DNA of 64,000 nt from CADEEV01 sp032127875. GTDB taxonomy: Bacteria > Acidobacteriota > Vicinamibacteria > Fen-336. Below the pieces are notes generated by a model that was given only the letters and a program-made list of their open reading frames with translations, was not told the DNA's origin and ran no database searches. This document shows, piece by piece, positions 43,337 to 51,041 of the stretch. The position numbers and the translations under genes are program-made. The stretch covers positions 1 through 64,000 of the forward strand of contig JAQBHI010000126.1 of the NCBI GenBank assembly GCA_032127875.1. Direction: 5' to 3'. Position 1 is the stretch's first letter, and each line of letters opens with the position of its first letter.

Positions 43337-43342
43337 TAAACT
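43337..43342 (+). promoter_or_regulatory. Candidate -10 box, exported methyltransferase gene
   Basis: TAAACT lies seven bases before the ATG at 43350, inside TATAAACT. It is divergent from the M28 peptidase promoter. No -35 box is recognised. Confidence 0.45.
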
Positions 43343-43349
43343 CGAAGTC

Positions 43350-44012
43350 ATGAAGCTCGCGTTCGGCGTGTTGATCCTGGCGCTCGCCGCGCCGCCGCAA
43401 ACGCCGCAGCATGGCCATGGCGATCGCTTCGGCAATCCCTCGAACCTCGACGCTTACATCGCGGCTCTCGAGGATCCGGCGCGCGATGCCTGGCAAAAGC
43501 CGGACGCCGTGCTGAAGGCGCTCGGCCTCGCCCCCGGGCAGACCGCCTGCGACATCGGCGCGGGCCCCGGGTACTTCTCGCTGCGGCTCGCGAAGGCGGT
43601 CGGCCCGACCGGTCACGTGTGGGCCGTGGACGTCGAGCCGGTGATCCTGGCGGCGCTGCGCGAGCGCGTGGAGCAGGCGGGGATCAGGAACCTGACTCCG
43701 GTGCTCGCGATCGCAAGGGATCCGCTGCTGCCGCCTTCGGCGTGTGACCTCGCCCTGATCGTGAACACCTACCATCATTTTCAGGACGGCCCCGACTACC
43801 TGCGGCGACTCGCCCAGGCGCTTAGGCCCGGCGGCCGGATCGTCAACATCGACTACCAGAAGAAGGAAACACCGGTCGGCCCGCCGCAGTCGCACCGCAT
43901 CTCGCGCGAGGAGTTCCTGGCCGACGCCGCGCGGGCGGGTCTAACCCGGGTCGAGGAGCCGGAGCTGTTGCCCTATCAATACGTCGTCGTTCTGAAATTG
44001 CGCGCGCACTGA
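43350..44012 (+). CDS. Exported class I SAM methyltransferase
   Basis: This 220-residue protein begins with a signal-like stretch (MKLAFGVLILALAAPPQT). It then has the SAM motifs CDIGAGPGYFSLRLAKAVG (motif I) and VWAVDVEPVI, and motif IV/post I around LIVNTYHHFQD. The family, often with a lipoprotein or signal start, is common in Gram-negative bacteria but its substrate is unknown. A methyltransferase outside the cytoplasm would lack SAM, so the hydrophobic start may instead be a membrane anchor facing inward. The gene is intact. Confidence 0.75.
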   Translation: MKLAFGVLILALAAPPQTPQHGHGDRFGNPSNLDAYIAALEDPARDAWQKPDAVLKALGLAPGQTACDIGAGPGYFSLRLAKAVGPTGHVWAVDVEPVILAALRERVEQAGIRNLTPVLAIARDPLLPPSACDLALIVNTYHHFQDGPDYLRRLAQALRPGGRIVNIDYQKKETPVGPPQSHRISREEFLADAARAGLTRVEEPELLPYQYVVVLKLRAH

Positions 44013-44013
44013 C

Positions 44014-44154
44014 GTGCTGCTCGTGACCATCGCTCTCGCAATCGCCGCCGACGCCTCGCTTTGCGTGGCCCGCCCGGGCGAAATCGCCGACAAGGTCGCC
44101 TACGCCTGCGGCCGTCGAGCGTCAGATAGGCGTCGAGGATCGACTCCGCGGTGA
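44014..44154 (+). CDS. Possible truncated exported peptide
   Basis: A 46-codon frame begins GTG just after the methyltransferase stop: MLLVTIALAIAADASLCVAR, then PGEIADKVAYAC and an Arg/Ser-rich end. The hydrophobic start looks like a signal peptide, but the C-terminus loses coding character after about codon 33. It may be the 5-prime end of a gene broken at the start of the decayed region. No family is recognised. Confidence 0.25.
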   Translation: MLLVTIALAIAADASLCVARPGEIADKVAYACGRRASDRRRGSTPR

Positions 44155-44273
44155 AGTCACAGACCTGTCGAGATGGCCCTCGGACACCGACTCGGAACTG
44201 AGCGTCCAGTGGCGCTGCGTTTCCGACCGTTCCCTCGGGTGCGCGGGCTTGGCGGCGGCGTTCGTGGCCAGCT

Positions 44274-44504
44274 TCAGGCCGCGACCGGGGCGGAGCGGCT
44301 CATGCCCAGGCGCAGCGACAGCGTGCACTCGCGCCGGTGCGGATACTCGGCCAGCAGCGCGTCGCGGCGGCGGCGGGCCTCCGCGAGGTCCGCCGTGCCG
44401 AGCGAGAGCCGGATGCGTTCCTTCTGCCAGCCGGGTAGATGAACGGTGAAAGCCACCCAGTAGAGGCGGCCGTTGCGCCATAAGTGATGGTTGGGATCGG
44501 GCAC
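44274..44504 (-). CDS. Stand-alone arm-domain-like protein
   Basis: This 76-residue protein starts with GTG: PDPNHHLWRNGRLYWVAFTV, then RIRLSLGTADLAEARRRRDALL. This looks like the N-terminal arm or DUF6538-type domain that precedes phage-type tyrosine recombinases, but no recombinase domain follows. AGGAG lies before the GTG, so it is probably expressed. It may be a decayed integrase or a small protein derived from one. The family call is from pattern memory. Confidence 0.5.
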   Translation of the reverse strand: MPDPNHHLWRNGRLYWVAFTVHLPGWQKERIRLSLGTADLAEARRRRDALLAEYPHRRECTLSLRLGMSRSAPVAA

Positions 44505-44747
44505 GGTGGTCTTCTCCTCTCGAAGAAGACAACCGGAGACGCGGGGCCGCCGCGCCGGACACTTCACTTGCCTCGGCTGCGCTCGAGGCCACATCTTCCA
44601 GCCTGGCCACGCGGCCGGCTGGAACGGCACCTTGGGATGTCCGCCCAGGTTGCCGGGCCCGCAAACGGCGGGTCACTCCGGATGTCGAGAAGAAATATGC
44701 ACCCGTCGAGCCGCTGATGCAAGCGGCGGCTGTGTCATAGGGGAGGC
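44505..44747. other. Intergenic stretch without recognised genes
   Basis: These 243 bases lie between the arm-domain-like gene and the zinc-ribbon membrane protein. The plus strand frame ending at 44739 (RVTPDVEKKYAPVEPLM-like) has some lower-GC codons, but no start or family is visible. It is probably remnant sequence. Confidence 0.4.
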
Positions 44748-44963
44748 CTATTCGAGCAGGACCCAGAGCAGGCCGAGGGTCACCAGGCTCAGCAAGGCGC
44801 CGAGGCTCCACAGGCCGGTCGCCGGAGCCGTGACGGCCTCGTGGGCGCGCTTTCGCTCGGCCTTGCTTGCGCCGCAAACGCAGCACTCGCTCCGGCGCGG
44901 CACCCGCTCCTGGCAACGGGGACAGATCCAGTAGTAGCGGCGTGAGCCGCGCGCCTCGTCCAT
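44748..44963 (-). CDS. Small zinc-ribbon membrane protein
   Basis: This 71-residue protein, MDEARGSRRYYWICPRCQER, contains two cysteine pairs (CPRC and, after 11 residues, CCVC), forming a rubredoxin-like zinc ribbon. A single membrane helix at about 51-69 (LWSLGALLSLVTLGLLWVLL) follows. The N-terminus is cytosolic by the positive-inside rule. It lies between degraded genes. The function is unknown. Confidence 0.6.
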   Translation of the reverse strand: MDEARGSRRYYWICPRCQERVPRRSECCVCGASKAERKRAHEAVTAPATGLWSLGALLSLVTLGLLWVLLE

Positions 44964-44970
44964 TCGCTTA

Positions 44971-45431
44971 TCCAAGCCGACGTGGCCCGGTCTTTGGGAG
45001 GGAATGCGTGTTTGTAACACACTCGGTTCGCAAGGCACAACTGCTCCATCCGGCGCGGCGCATCGATTCGCAGAGTCCCCAGAGTTCCTCTTCGCCCTTG
45101 CCGCGAAACGAGCAGGGCGTTCGCCTTGCGCTTGCCGACGAAGGCGGCGTCGAGGCCCGCAGCCCCGGGGCGGCGGCGAGCCAGAGGGCGCTGTCGGCGC
45201 CTTCCGCGGGCGTGTTGGTGAAGAGCCGGGCGTAGGCGGAGGCAGCCCGGGCGGCGAAGCCGCCGGCCTTGGCGAACAACTCCGTGTCGACGCCACCGGG
45301 GTGGATTGCGTTGGCGGTGACTCCGCTGCCCGAGAGGCGTCGCGCGAGCGCCCAGGTGAGCCGCCGATACCTGCGCTGGCGCTGGTCACGAGCATGGTTT
45401 TCCCGCGCAGGTCGGCGGCTATCGGCGTCAC
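44971..45431 (-). pseudogene. Short-chain dehydrogenase with internal deletion and frameshift
   Basis: The minus strand begins MTPIAADLRGKTMLVTSAS, the N-terminal Rossmann start of an SDR, in one frame. Near 45362 the recognisable sequence jumps frame to LTWALARRLSGSGVTANAIH and PGGVDTELFAKAGG, a C-terminal SDR stretch. The NNAG region and the YxxxK active site (about 130 residues) are missing. The rest of the frame (RASTPPSSASARRTPC, then GKGEEELWGLCES) resembles the usual C-terminus. No functional enzyme can be made. Confidence 0.75.
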
Positions 45432-45482
45432 GCTCGCGGATCCTAGCTTGACTCACGCGCCTGGCGTCCGCGACGATGGGCC

Positions 45483-46046
45483 ATGAACGTCAAGATCCTG
45501 GGGATTGCCGGGAGCCTCCGCACGAAATCCTACAACCGGGCGCTGCTGCGTGCCGCGATCGAGGTCGCCCCCGCCGGGATGCAACTCACCAGCTTCGAGA
45601 TCGCCGGGCTCCCCTTGTACAACGCCGATCTGGAGAGCGCAGGGGTGCCGGAGCCCGTGACGGCGTTGAAGGCGGCGATCGCAGCCGCCGACGGGCTGCT
45701 GATCGTCACGCCCGAGTACAACTATGGCGTGCCGGGCGTGCTGAAGAACGCCATCGACTGGGCCTCGCGGGCGGCCAAGGGCGAGAAGCCGGTGATGAAT
45801 GGGAAAGCTGCCGGCATTCTCGGCGCGTCGCCCGGCATGACTGGAACCGCGCGCGCCCAGGCCCAGCTGCGCCAGGCATTCGTCTTCACGCAGACATACG
45901 CGCTGCAAGGACCGGAGTTCCTGGTCGCGAGCGCCCACGAAAAATTCGACGCCGAGGGGCGGCTCAGCGACCCTCCGACGCGGGAGCGTCTCGTGAAATA
46001 CCTGGAGTCGCTCGCGGCCTGGACCGAGAGGCTGCGCGGATGGTGA
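45483..46046 (+). CDS. NADPH-dependent FMN reductase
   Basis: This 187-residue flavodoxin-like reductase has ILGIAGSLRTKSYNRALLRA as the FMN phosphate loop and VTPEYNYGVPGVLKNAIDW, the signature of the ChrR/ArsH-like quinone and azo reductase family. Such enzymes reduce quinones, chromate or azo dyes and protect from oxidative stress. It overlaps the pirin gene by seven bases, and the pair is commonly adjacent. Confidence 0.9.
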   Translation: MNVKILGIAGSLRTKSYNRALLRAAIEVAPAGMQLTSFEIAGLPLYNADLESAGVPEPVTALKAAIAAADGLLIVTPEYNYGVPGVLKNAIDWASRAAKGEKPVMNGKAAGILGASPGMTGTARAQAQLRQAFVFTQTYALQGPEFLVASAHEKFDAEGRLSDPPTRERLVKYLESLAAWTERLRGW

Positions 46047-46897
46047 AACTGCGCAGCGTCGCCCGCGTCGTGCTCGCTCGCGACACTTCCGATGGCGCCG
46101 GCGTCAAGCTTCGGCGCAGCCTCGGCGGCCCCGAACTGGATGCGGCCGATCCCTTCCTGCTGTTGGACGAATTCCGCTCGGAGAGCGGCGACGACTACGT
46201 GGCCGGGTTTCCCGATCACCCGCACCGCGGCTTCGAGACGGTAACCTACATGCTCGCCGGTGTGATGCGCCACGAGGACCACAGTGGAAACCGCGGCGAG
46301 CTGGTGCCGGGGAGCGTGCAGTGGATGACGGCCGGGCGCGGCATCATCCACTCGGAGATGCCCCAGCAACGCGACGGCCTGTTGTGGGGCTTCCAGTTGT
46401 GGGTGAACCTGCCGGCGAAGGACAAGATGACGGCGCCGCGCTACCAGGAGTTCGCGCCGGACAAGATCCCCGTCGTGAAGCGCGCCGACGGCGCGACGGT
46501 GCGGGTCGTGGCGGGCGAGTCTGAAGGAGTCCGAGGCGCGGTCGTGGGCATCGCGACCAGGCCGCTCTACCTCGACGTGAGCCTGCCGGCGGGCCGGAGC
46601 TTCGAGCAGGCGACTCCGCAGGCTCATACCGGCCTGGTGTACGTCTTCGAGGGCGAGGGCGAAGTGGGGGTGGGGGACGCGAGCGCGGGCAAGCAGATGA
46701 CATCCGGCCAGCTTGGCGTGCTGAGCGACGGTGAGGCGCTGCGCGTCGTGGCCCGGGAGCGCAGCCTGCGCTTCCTGCTCCTGGCCGCCCAGCCGTTGCA
46801 CGAACCGGTGGTTCGTTATGGCCCGTTCGTGATGAACACACGCGAGGAGATCCACCAGGCCATCCGCGACTTCCGAAGCGGCGCGCTCGGAGGCTGA
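46040..46897 (+). CDS. Pirin family protein
   Basis: This 285-residue bicupin has metal ligands in FPDHPHRGFETVTYMLAG (two His), the second His in HEDHSGN and Glu in HSEMPQ. Bacterial pirins act as quercetinases or regulate metabolic enzymes. The C-terminal cupin (HTGLVYVFEGEGEVGVG) is complete. ATG at 46040 overlaps the reductase stop. The pair suggests a quinone or flavonoid detoxification role, which is inference. Confidence 0.92.
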   Translation: MVKLRSVARVVLARDTSDGAGVKLRRSLGGPELDAADPFLLLDEFRSESGDDYVAGFPDHPHRGFETVTYMLAGVMRHEDHSGNRGELVPGSVQWMTAGRGIIHSEMPQQRDGLLWGFQLWVNLPAKDKMTAPRYQEFAPDKIPVVKRADGATVRVVAGESEGVRGAVVGIATRPLYLDVSLPAGRSFEQATPQAHTGLVYVFEGEGEVGVGDASAGKQMTSGQLGVLSDGEALRVVARERSLRFLLLAAQPLHEPVVRYGPFVMNTREEIHQAIRDFRSGALGG

Positions 46898-46947
46898 GGC
46901 TGGAGCCAGCGGCGGCGTGGCTGGTCCAGAACGCTGAGCTGCTGCCG

Positions 46948-47403
46948 ATGCGAGGTCTGGCGCTCGATGTCGCCTGCGGCTCGGGCCGCAACGCGCTCTG
47001 GCTCGCCCAGCGCGGCTTGGACGTGCTCGGCCTCGACCGTGACGCGTCGCGACTCGAAGTGCTCCGAGGTCTGGCCGCAGCGCGCAGCCTGCCGCTGCGG
47101 ACGGGGCTCGTCGATCTGGAAGCCGGCAGGGACATCGGCCACGGCCAGTACGCCGTGATCGTCGTCTTCAACTACCTCCAGCGTCCCCTCTTTCCAGCGA
47201 TCAGGCGCGCGCTCGCGCCCGAGGGACTGCTGGTCTACGAGACCTTCACCACGGCGCATGCCGCGCGCGGCAAGCCGACCAACCCGGATTTCCTGCTGAG
47301 GCCGGGCGAACTACTGGAGCGCGTCGCCTCGCTCCAGGTCCTCCGCCACCGCGAAGGTGATTTCGAAGGCCGAAGCCTGGCGTCGGTGGTCGCCCGCCGC
47401 TAA
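46948..47403 (+). CDS. Class I SAM methyltransferase (possibly longer)
   Basis: This 151-residue frame from ATG 46948 reads RGLALDVACGSGRNALWLAQ, the SAM motif I of the small methyltransferase family. In-frame codons upstream (LEPAAAWLVQNAELLP) also match the usual N-terminus, so the true start may lie before 46900, possibly at a rare codon, overlapping the pirin gene. I give only the ATG that can be supported. The later part (HGQYAVIVVFNYLQRPLF, YETFTT) is typical. The substrate is unknown. It ends four bases into the convergent oxidoreductase. Confidence 0.7.
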   Translation: MRGLALDVACGSGRNALWLAQRGLDVLGLDRDASRLEVLRGLAAARSLPLRTGLVDLEAGRDIGHGQYAVIVVFNYLQRPLFPAIRRALAPEGLLVYETFTTAHAARGKPTNPDFLLRPGELLERVASLQVLRHREGDFEGRSLASVVARR

Positions 47404-48401
47404 GCCAAAAGCACGATCTTGCCGACGACCTCGTTGGACTCGAGCAGCGCGTGGGCGGCCGCGGCCTCGGCGAGCGGAAACGTCGCATGGATCTTCGGGC
47501 GAAGCTCTCCGGCTTCGAGCAGCGGCCAGACGCGCACCCGAAGCGCCGCCGCGATGGCGCCTTTCTCGGCGACGCTGCGCGGGCGCAGCGTCGAGCCCGT
47601 CACCGTCAGGCGCTTGCGCATCAGCGCATCCAGGTCCAGCTCCGCCCTGGCGCCGCGCAGATACGCGATCTGCACGAGCCGACCGCCCTCGGCGAGGGCG
47701 GCGATGTTGCGCGGCAGGTAGTCGCCGCCGACCATGTCCAGGATCACGTCGACGCCCTTGCCGCCGGTCAAATCGCGCGTCACAGCGACGAAGTCTTCGA
47801 GGTTGCGGTCGATGCCACGTTCGGCTCCGAGCTTTTCGCAGGCTCGGCAGCGATCGGCCGAGCCCGCGGTTGCGAGGACCCGGGCGCCGAAGGCGCGCGC
47901 CATGGAGATCGCCGTCGTGCCGATGCCGCTGGCGCCGCCGTGCACGAGGAAGGCTTCGCCGGCCGTCAGCCGGCCGCGCTCGAAGACGTTCGTCCATACG
48001 GTGAAGAAGGTCTCGGGCAGCGCCGCCGCCGCCAGCGCGTCGTAACCGCGTGGGATCGGCAGGCACTGCGGCGCCGGGGCCACCGCGTACTGGGCGTAGC
48101 CGCCCCCCGCCAGCAGTGCCGTCACGCGATCGCCCGTGCGCCAGGGCGCGGCGGCCGTCCCGAGCGCGACGATCTCGCCTGCGACCTCGAGGCCCGGGAT
48201 GTCGCTGGCGCCCGGCGGCGGCGAATACAGGCCGCGACGCTGCAGGACATCGGGTCGATTGACGCCGGCGGCCTCGACGCGGATCAAGACCTCGCCGGCG
48301 TGAGGCTCGGGCACCGCCCGCGTGGTGACCCGCAGCACTTCGGGCCCGCCGGGGCTCACCACTTCGATCGCGCGCATCGCGGCCGGCACGGAGAGCGTCA
48401 T
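47400..48401 (-). CDS. NAD(P)H quinone oxidoreductase (zeta-crystallin type)
   Basis: This 333-residue MDR-family enzyme has VEAAGVNRPDVLQRRGLYS and FLVHGGASGIGTTAISMARA, the NADPH-binding loop of quinone oxidoreductases. It lacks zinc ligands, as is normal for this subfamily. It probably reduces quinones or enones. The ATG overlaps the stop of the HTH gene (ATGA), so it is co-translated with it and the acylase. Confidence 0.9.
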   Translation of the reverse strand: MTLSVPAAMRAIEVVSPGGPEVLRVTTRAVPEPHAGEVLIRVEAAGVNRPDVLQRRGLYSPPPGASDIPGLEVAGEIVALGTAAAPWRTGDRVTALLAGGGYAQYAVAPAPQCLPIPRGYDALAAAALPETFFTVWTNVFERGRLTAGEAFLVHGGASGIGTTAISMARAFGARVLATAGSADRCRACEKLGAERGIDRNLEDFVAVTRDLTGGKGVDVILDMVGGDYLPRNIAALAEGGRLVQIAYLRGARAELDLDALMRKRLTVTGSTLRPRSVAEKGAIAAALRVRVWPLLEAGELRPKIHATFPLAEAAAAHALLESNEVVGKIVLLA

Positions 48402-48589
48402 GCCTGCTCGTGCTTCGCTCGAGGCGCGGCCGCCTGGATCCGGATCAGGCGCTCGTATACCAGCCCGATCGGGTGCAGCCCGTCCTCCCAGCGCGCGATG
48501 GTGCGCGGCGACACGCCGATGCGCCGTGCGAAGTCGCGCTGCGAAAAGCCGAGCTCGGCACGGATCGCGCGCAACTCGTGGCCGGTCAT
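48398..48589 (-). CDS. Small XRE-family HTH regulator
   Basis: This 63-residue protein consists of little more than a helix-turn-helix: LRAIRAELGFSQRDFARRIG, then VSPRTIARWEDGLHPI, the Cro/C1-like motif with a RW-E pattern. It is co-translated with the acylase and oxidoreductase genes by four-base overlaps on both sides. Its target is unknown; local autoregulation would be the simple guess. Confidence 0.82.
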   Translation of the reverse strand: MTGHELRAIRAELGFSQRDFARRIGVSPRTIARWEDGLHPIGLVYERLIRIQAAAPRAKHEQA

Positions 48590-50967
48590 GGCTCGAGTAC
48601 CAGCCGGCCCTCGGCGTTCTTTTCGATGTTCACCCGCTCCATCGTGAAGGCATGGTAGCCGCCCGAGAGCCAGAGCGGCAGCATGTCGTCGTAGTGCGCC
48701 GAGGCCGGGATCCCGGACTGGCCCATTGGCAGGATGCTGAGCGACCGCTCGAGATCGCCGAGGTCGGTGATCTGCCGCATCGAGGGCCCATCGCGAACCT
48801 CGAAGTCGGCTTCGTCGAACTCCATCTTGTTCACGGTCGAAGTGTGTCCGGGTACGGCGAAGCTGCCGCGGTCGAAGTAGGCCGCCAGCAGCCGAGAGCC
48901 GCGGCCCAGCGCATGCTGGAACGTGATCGTGTGCAGCCGGCCCCAGCGCCAGCTCGCGGGATCGTCACCCAGTGTTCGAAGCAACTCGCGAACCGCGGCA
49001 ACGAAGCTGGTCCGCAGGATCTGGGAGCGATCCTCGCGCCCCGGCGTGTCGATGCGATCGAACCAATGCTCCGGGCCGTGTCTCATCACCTGCTCCAGCA
49101 TGATCGCGGACACGTTCGCATGGGAACGATACGCCCGCGCGAGCTCGGGGCCGAACTCGTCCTGGAAGATCGCGTAGAAGAGCCTGCGGTAGAACACCGA
49201 GAACAGCGTGGGCGCGGCGCGCTCGGCTTTCATGTCTCCGTCCCAACCGCGAAGCTGGCCGAGCGCCGCGGCGACCACCGCGTCGGCGGGCCCGTCGCCG
49301 AAGGCTGCCTCGATCGCCGGCGTGATCTCGCGCGCCGAGACGAGCAGCGTATCCATGTGCATCTGCCTCACGTCGTCGAGCGAGTGCCGCGGCCGCGACT
49401 CGATCATCTCCTGGATGCGCCGGTAGCGATCGAGCGGCTCCCACTGCGACGAAATGTAGTAAGGCGAGCTGGGGACGGTGGGGTTGTTCGCGGAGGCGAG
49501 CCAGCCCTCGGCCGGGTCGAACGAGGAAGGATTCTCCTCGAACGGGATGAAGCCGTCCCAGTCTTCGGAGCCGTCCCAGCCGCTGCGAATCGCGCTGCCG
49601 TCGAGCCTGCCCCGAAGCCGCGGGATCAGGCCGGTCGTCTGCAGGCCGATGTGGCCGGTCCGATCGGCATAGGCCACGTTTTGCGAAACCGCGCCAAAGT
49701 GACGCACCGCGCCGCGGAATTCGTCCCAGTTACGCGCGCGATTCAAGGCGTAGATGGCTTCGATCTCGTTGCCCTCCGGCGCAAAGTAGTTCCACTGGTA
49801 GGAAAGCGCCTCGGCCTGGCCCGGCAGCAAATCCGAAACCAGCGGCCCATGGGGTGTGGAGCGAATCGTCAAAGGCACGGGAGCCGCGCCCCTTACGCGG
49901 ATCTCTTCGCGGCGCTCCTCGAGCTTGACCCACTCGCCGCGGCTCATCACCTCGCCCGGCGAGCCCGGCCGTAGCTTTTCGGCGAAGAAATCGGCGCCGT
50001 CGAGCATCACGTTGGTGAAGCCCCAGGCGATCTCGCGATTGTGGCCGAGGATCACGAACGGCAGGCCCGGGATCGTGACTCCGGTCACGTCCTGGGTAGG
50101 CGTCTTCAGATGCACTTCGTACCAGATGCCCGGCGCGCCATGGCCGAGATGCGGGTCGTTGGCGAGGATCGGTGCGCCGCTGGTCGTCTTCGACGGGCCG
50201 AGGACCCAGTTGTTGCTGGCGTGCAGCGAGGGAACGCTCTCGAGCAGCGCGCGCTCCGCAGGCGAAAGCTCGAAGAGCGGGAGGCTCGCCGCCGGCCGCG
50301 GGGTCATCGCGCGCGGGTGTGCAGAGGGACTCCCGCCGAAGTCGAACGGAAAGATCTCCGCCAGTCGTTCCGGAGGCAGTCGCGCGGCGAGCTTCGTGTA
50401 GAGCGGGTCGAAGTGCCACGACATATTGAGCCCCCACGACATGTAGCCGAGGATGCCGATGAAGTCGTCGGCTTTGGCCGGCTCGAAGTCGAGTCCCAGA
50501 ATCGCGAACTCGGGTGGCAGCCGGCCGTGCAGGGCGGCGGCCGAGGCATTGACGCCGCGGGCGAAGGCCTCGACCCCCTGGCGAGCCTCGGGTCGTGCGC
50601 GCGCCAGCATTGCGACGCCGACACGGTGCAGTTGCATGGTTCGAAACAGCCGATCGGTCTTGAGCATGGCGGGGCCAAACAACTCCGAGAGGCGACCCTG
50701 GCCGAGATGCCGGAGCAGCTCCAGTTGGAACAACCGATCCTGCGCCGTGACAAAGCCGAGCGCGAAGTAGGCGTCGTCGTCGCAAGCCGCGAAGATGTGC
50801 GGCACGCCCCACTGGTCGCGCACGATCTCGGTGCTCGCTCCGATGCCCGTGGCGGCGAGCGTCCCGTCGATCTGCGGCAGGGCGCGCCGGCCCAGATGGC
50901 GCAGGCCCAGGCCGAGCCCGGCCCCGGCCAGCAGCAAGGCGACGAGGACAAGGGCAAGCCAGCGCAT
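48586..50967 (-). CDS. Penicillin acylase family protein
   Basis: This 793-residue Ntn hydrolase has an N-terminal signal-anchor (LALVLVALLLAGAGLGLGL). The pro-enzyme should self-cleave before Ser251 in HASNNWVLGPS, the N-terminal nucleophile of the beta chain. NDPHLGHGAPGIWYEVHL follows as expected. Related proteins cut penicillins, acyl-homoserine lactones or other N-acyl amides, and the true substrate is not predictable. TAGCCT lies nine bases before the ATG. It heads an operon with the HTH gene and the quinone oxidoreductase. Confidence 0.88.
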   Translation of the reverse strand: MRWLALVLVALLLAGAGLGLGLRHLGRRALPQIDGTLAATGIGASTEIVRDQWGVPHIFAACDDDAYFALGFVTAQDRLFQLELLRHLGQGRLSELFGPAMLKTDRLFRTMQLHRVGVAMLARARPEARQGVEAFARGVNASAAALHGRLPPEFAILGLDFEPAKADDFIGILGYMSWGLNMSWHFDPLYTKLAARLPPERLAEIFPFDFGGSPSAHPRAMTPRPAASLPLFELSPAERALLESVPSLHASNNWVLGPSKTTSGAPILANDPHLGHGAPGIWYEVHLKTPTQDVTGVTIPGLPFVILGHNREIAWGFTNVMLDGADFFAEKLRPGSPGEVMSRGEWVKLEERREEIRVRGAAPVPLTIRSTPHGPLVSDLLPGQAEALSYQWNYFAPEGNEIEAIYALNRARNWDEFRGAVRHFGAVSQNVAYADRTGHIGLQTTGLIPRLRGRLDGSAIRSGWDGSEDWDGFIPFEENPSSFDPAEGWLASANNPTVPSSPYYISSQWEPLDRYRRIQEMIESRPRHSLDDVRQMHMDTLLVSAREITPAIEAAFGDGPADAVVAAALGQLRGWDGDMKAERAAPTLFSVFYRRLFYAIFQDEFGPELARAYRSHANVSAIMLEQVMRHGPEHWFDRIDTPGREDRSQILRTSFVAAVRELLRTLGDDPASWRWGRLHTITFQHALGRGSRLLAAYFDRGSFAVPGHTSTVNKMEFDEADFEVRDGPSMRQITDLGDLERSLSILPMGQSGIPASAHYDDMLPLWLSGGYHAFTMERVNIEKNAEGRLVLEP

Positions 50968-50976
50968 TGGCCGCTG

Positions 50977-50982
50977 AGGCTA
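50977..50982 (-). promoter_or_regulatory. Candidate -10 box, acylase operon
   Basis: TAGCCT on the minus strand lies nine bases before the acylase ATG. There is no recognisable -35 box. It is part of the TANNNT set. Confidence 0.4.
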
Positions 50983-51041
50983 CCACCACTCGGCGCGAGC
51001 CGGCCACCCCGCATGGTAACGTAGCCGCGGATCAGTTTCGC

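Noticed and set aside
48586..50967. Quorum-quenching acyl-homoserine-lactone acylase
   Set aside because: The penicillin acylase family includes such enzymes, but the sequence alone does not separate AHL acylases from others and there is no quorum-sensing gene nearby.
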